A stretch of DNA of 14,342 bases from the NCBI GenBank assembly GCA_001751085.1, contig MAXP01000112.1:1-14342 (forward strand). The letters are read 5' to 3'. The stretch comes from Desulfobacterales bacterium C00003060 (GTDB taxonomy: Bacteria; Desulfobacterota; Desulfobacteria; Desulfobacterales; C00003060). The notes under the pieces are model-generated. The model had not been told where the DNA came from, ran no database searches, and saw only the letters and a list, made by a program, of their open reading frames with translations. Within the stretch, counting starts at the first letter, position 1; every line of letters begins with the position of its first letter. Shown one piece after another: positions 14,205 to 14,342 of this stretch. The translations under genes and the position numbers were made by a program.

Positions 14205-14342
14205 CTATTTTATCTTGATGCCATTGTCCCGGGCGGCATCTTTGATATGTTCCACAAATATCTTGGCGAATTTGTCATTGGAACCAAGCCCCTCAAGGAC
14301 CGGTATGACTTCAAACCCCTGTTTGGTTAGAATGCTTTTCCA
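14205..14342 (-). CDS. cbiK: Sirohydrochlorin cobaltochelatase, C-terminal fragment (runs off window)
   Basis: The last 45 codons are present, ending at TAG 14207-14205; the rest of the gene lies beyond base 14342, so this is an edge effect and not a broken gene. The peptide starts WKSILTKQGFEVIPVLEGLG and continues FAKIFVEHIKDAARDNGI, which matches the C-terminal end of CbiK-type class II chelatases that insert cobalt into sirohydrochlorin. The catalytic histidines and any export signal are outside the window. That matters because exported and cytosolic CbiK forms are both known in Desulfovibrio. Its place just upstream of a BtuCDF-like importer is suggestive of a shared metal or tetrapyrrole role. 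Confidence 0.82.
   Translation of the reverse strand, partial: WKSILTKQGFEVIPVLEGLGSNDKFAKIFVEHIKDAARDNGIKIK

Overview
The window looks like chromosomal DNA of an anaerobic bacterium, most likely a sulfate-reducer-type member of the Desulfobacterota (old Deltaproteobacteria). This is inferred from the gene set: cobalt-early (anaerobic) corrin enzymes, a CbiK-type chelatase, a fused CbiE-CbiT, and a BtuFCD-like transporter beside cbiK. GC-rich REP-like palindromes are also scattered through the genes. No taxonomic marker gene is present, so the assignment is tentative.

Layout: the left edge carries the 3' part of a tRNA-Val(GAC) on the + strand, followed by an intrinsic terminator. Everything else is coded on the - strand and reads right to left towards that tRNA. 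In order of transcription these are: the last 45 codons of cbiK (14342-14205); a 153-base gap with a GC hairpin; an ABC importer btuC-btuD-btuF (14051-11268); a 50-base gap holding an inverted repeat; then cbiA, cbiC, cbiL, a gate-domain membrane protein, cbiD, cbiET, cbiF, cbiG, cbiH, cbiP and cobU (11217-151). Most biosynthetic genes overlap by four bases (ATGA, GTGA or TTGA), so this is one tightly coupled operon.

How the genes work together: CbiK inserts cobalt into sirohydrochlorin. CbiL, CbiH, CbiF, CbiD, CbiE and CbiT methylate the ring; CbiG opens the lactone during ring contraction; CbiT also decarboxylates; CbiC moves the C11 methyl to C12. CbiA and CbiP amidate the side chains, and CobU activates adenosylcobinamide for nucleotide loop assembly. 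Not seen here are CbiJ (precorrin-6A reductase), CbiB, CobS, CobT, the adenosyltransferase, SUMT and cobalt transporter genes; they may lie elsewhere, including upstream of cbiK.

The most unusual points are: (1) cbiA has no ATG, GTG or TTG at its natural start and appears to begin with ATT, next to a Shine-Dalgarno buried in an inverted repeat; (2) REP-like palindromes and a heptamer tandem repeat have been absorbed in frame into linkers of CbiET, CbiG and CbiF; (3) an uncharacterised gate/nucleoside-recognition membrane protein is translationally coupled inside the corrin operon; (4) the BtuD-like ATPase has Gln-Asn where the switch His-Asp normally sits; (5) cbiH overlaps cbiG by 106 bases.
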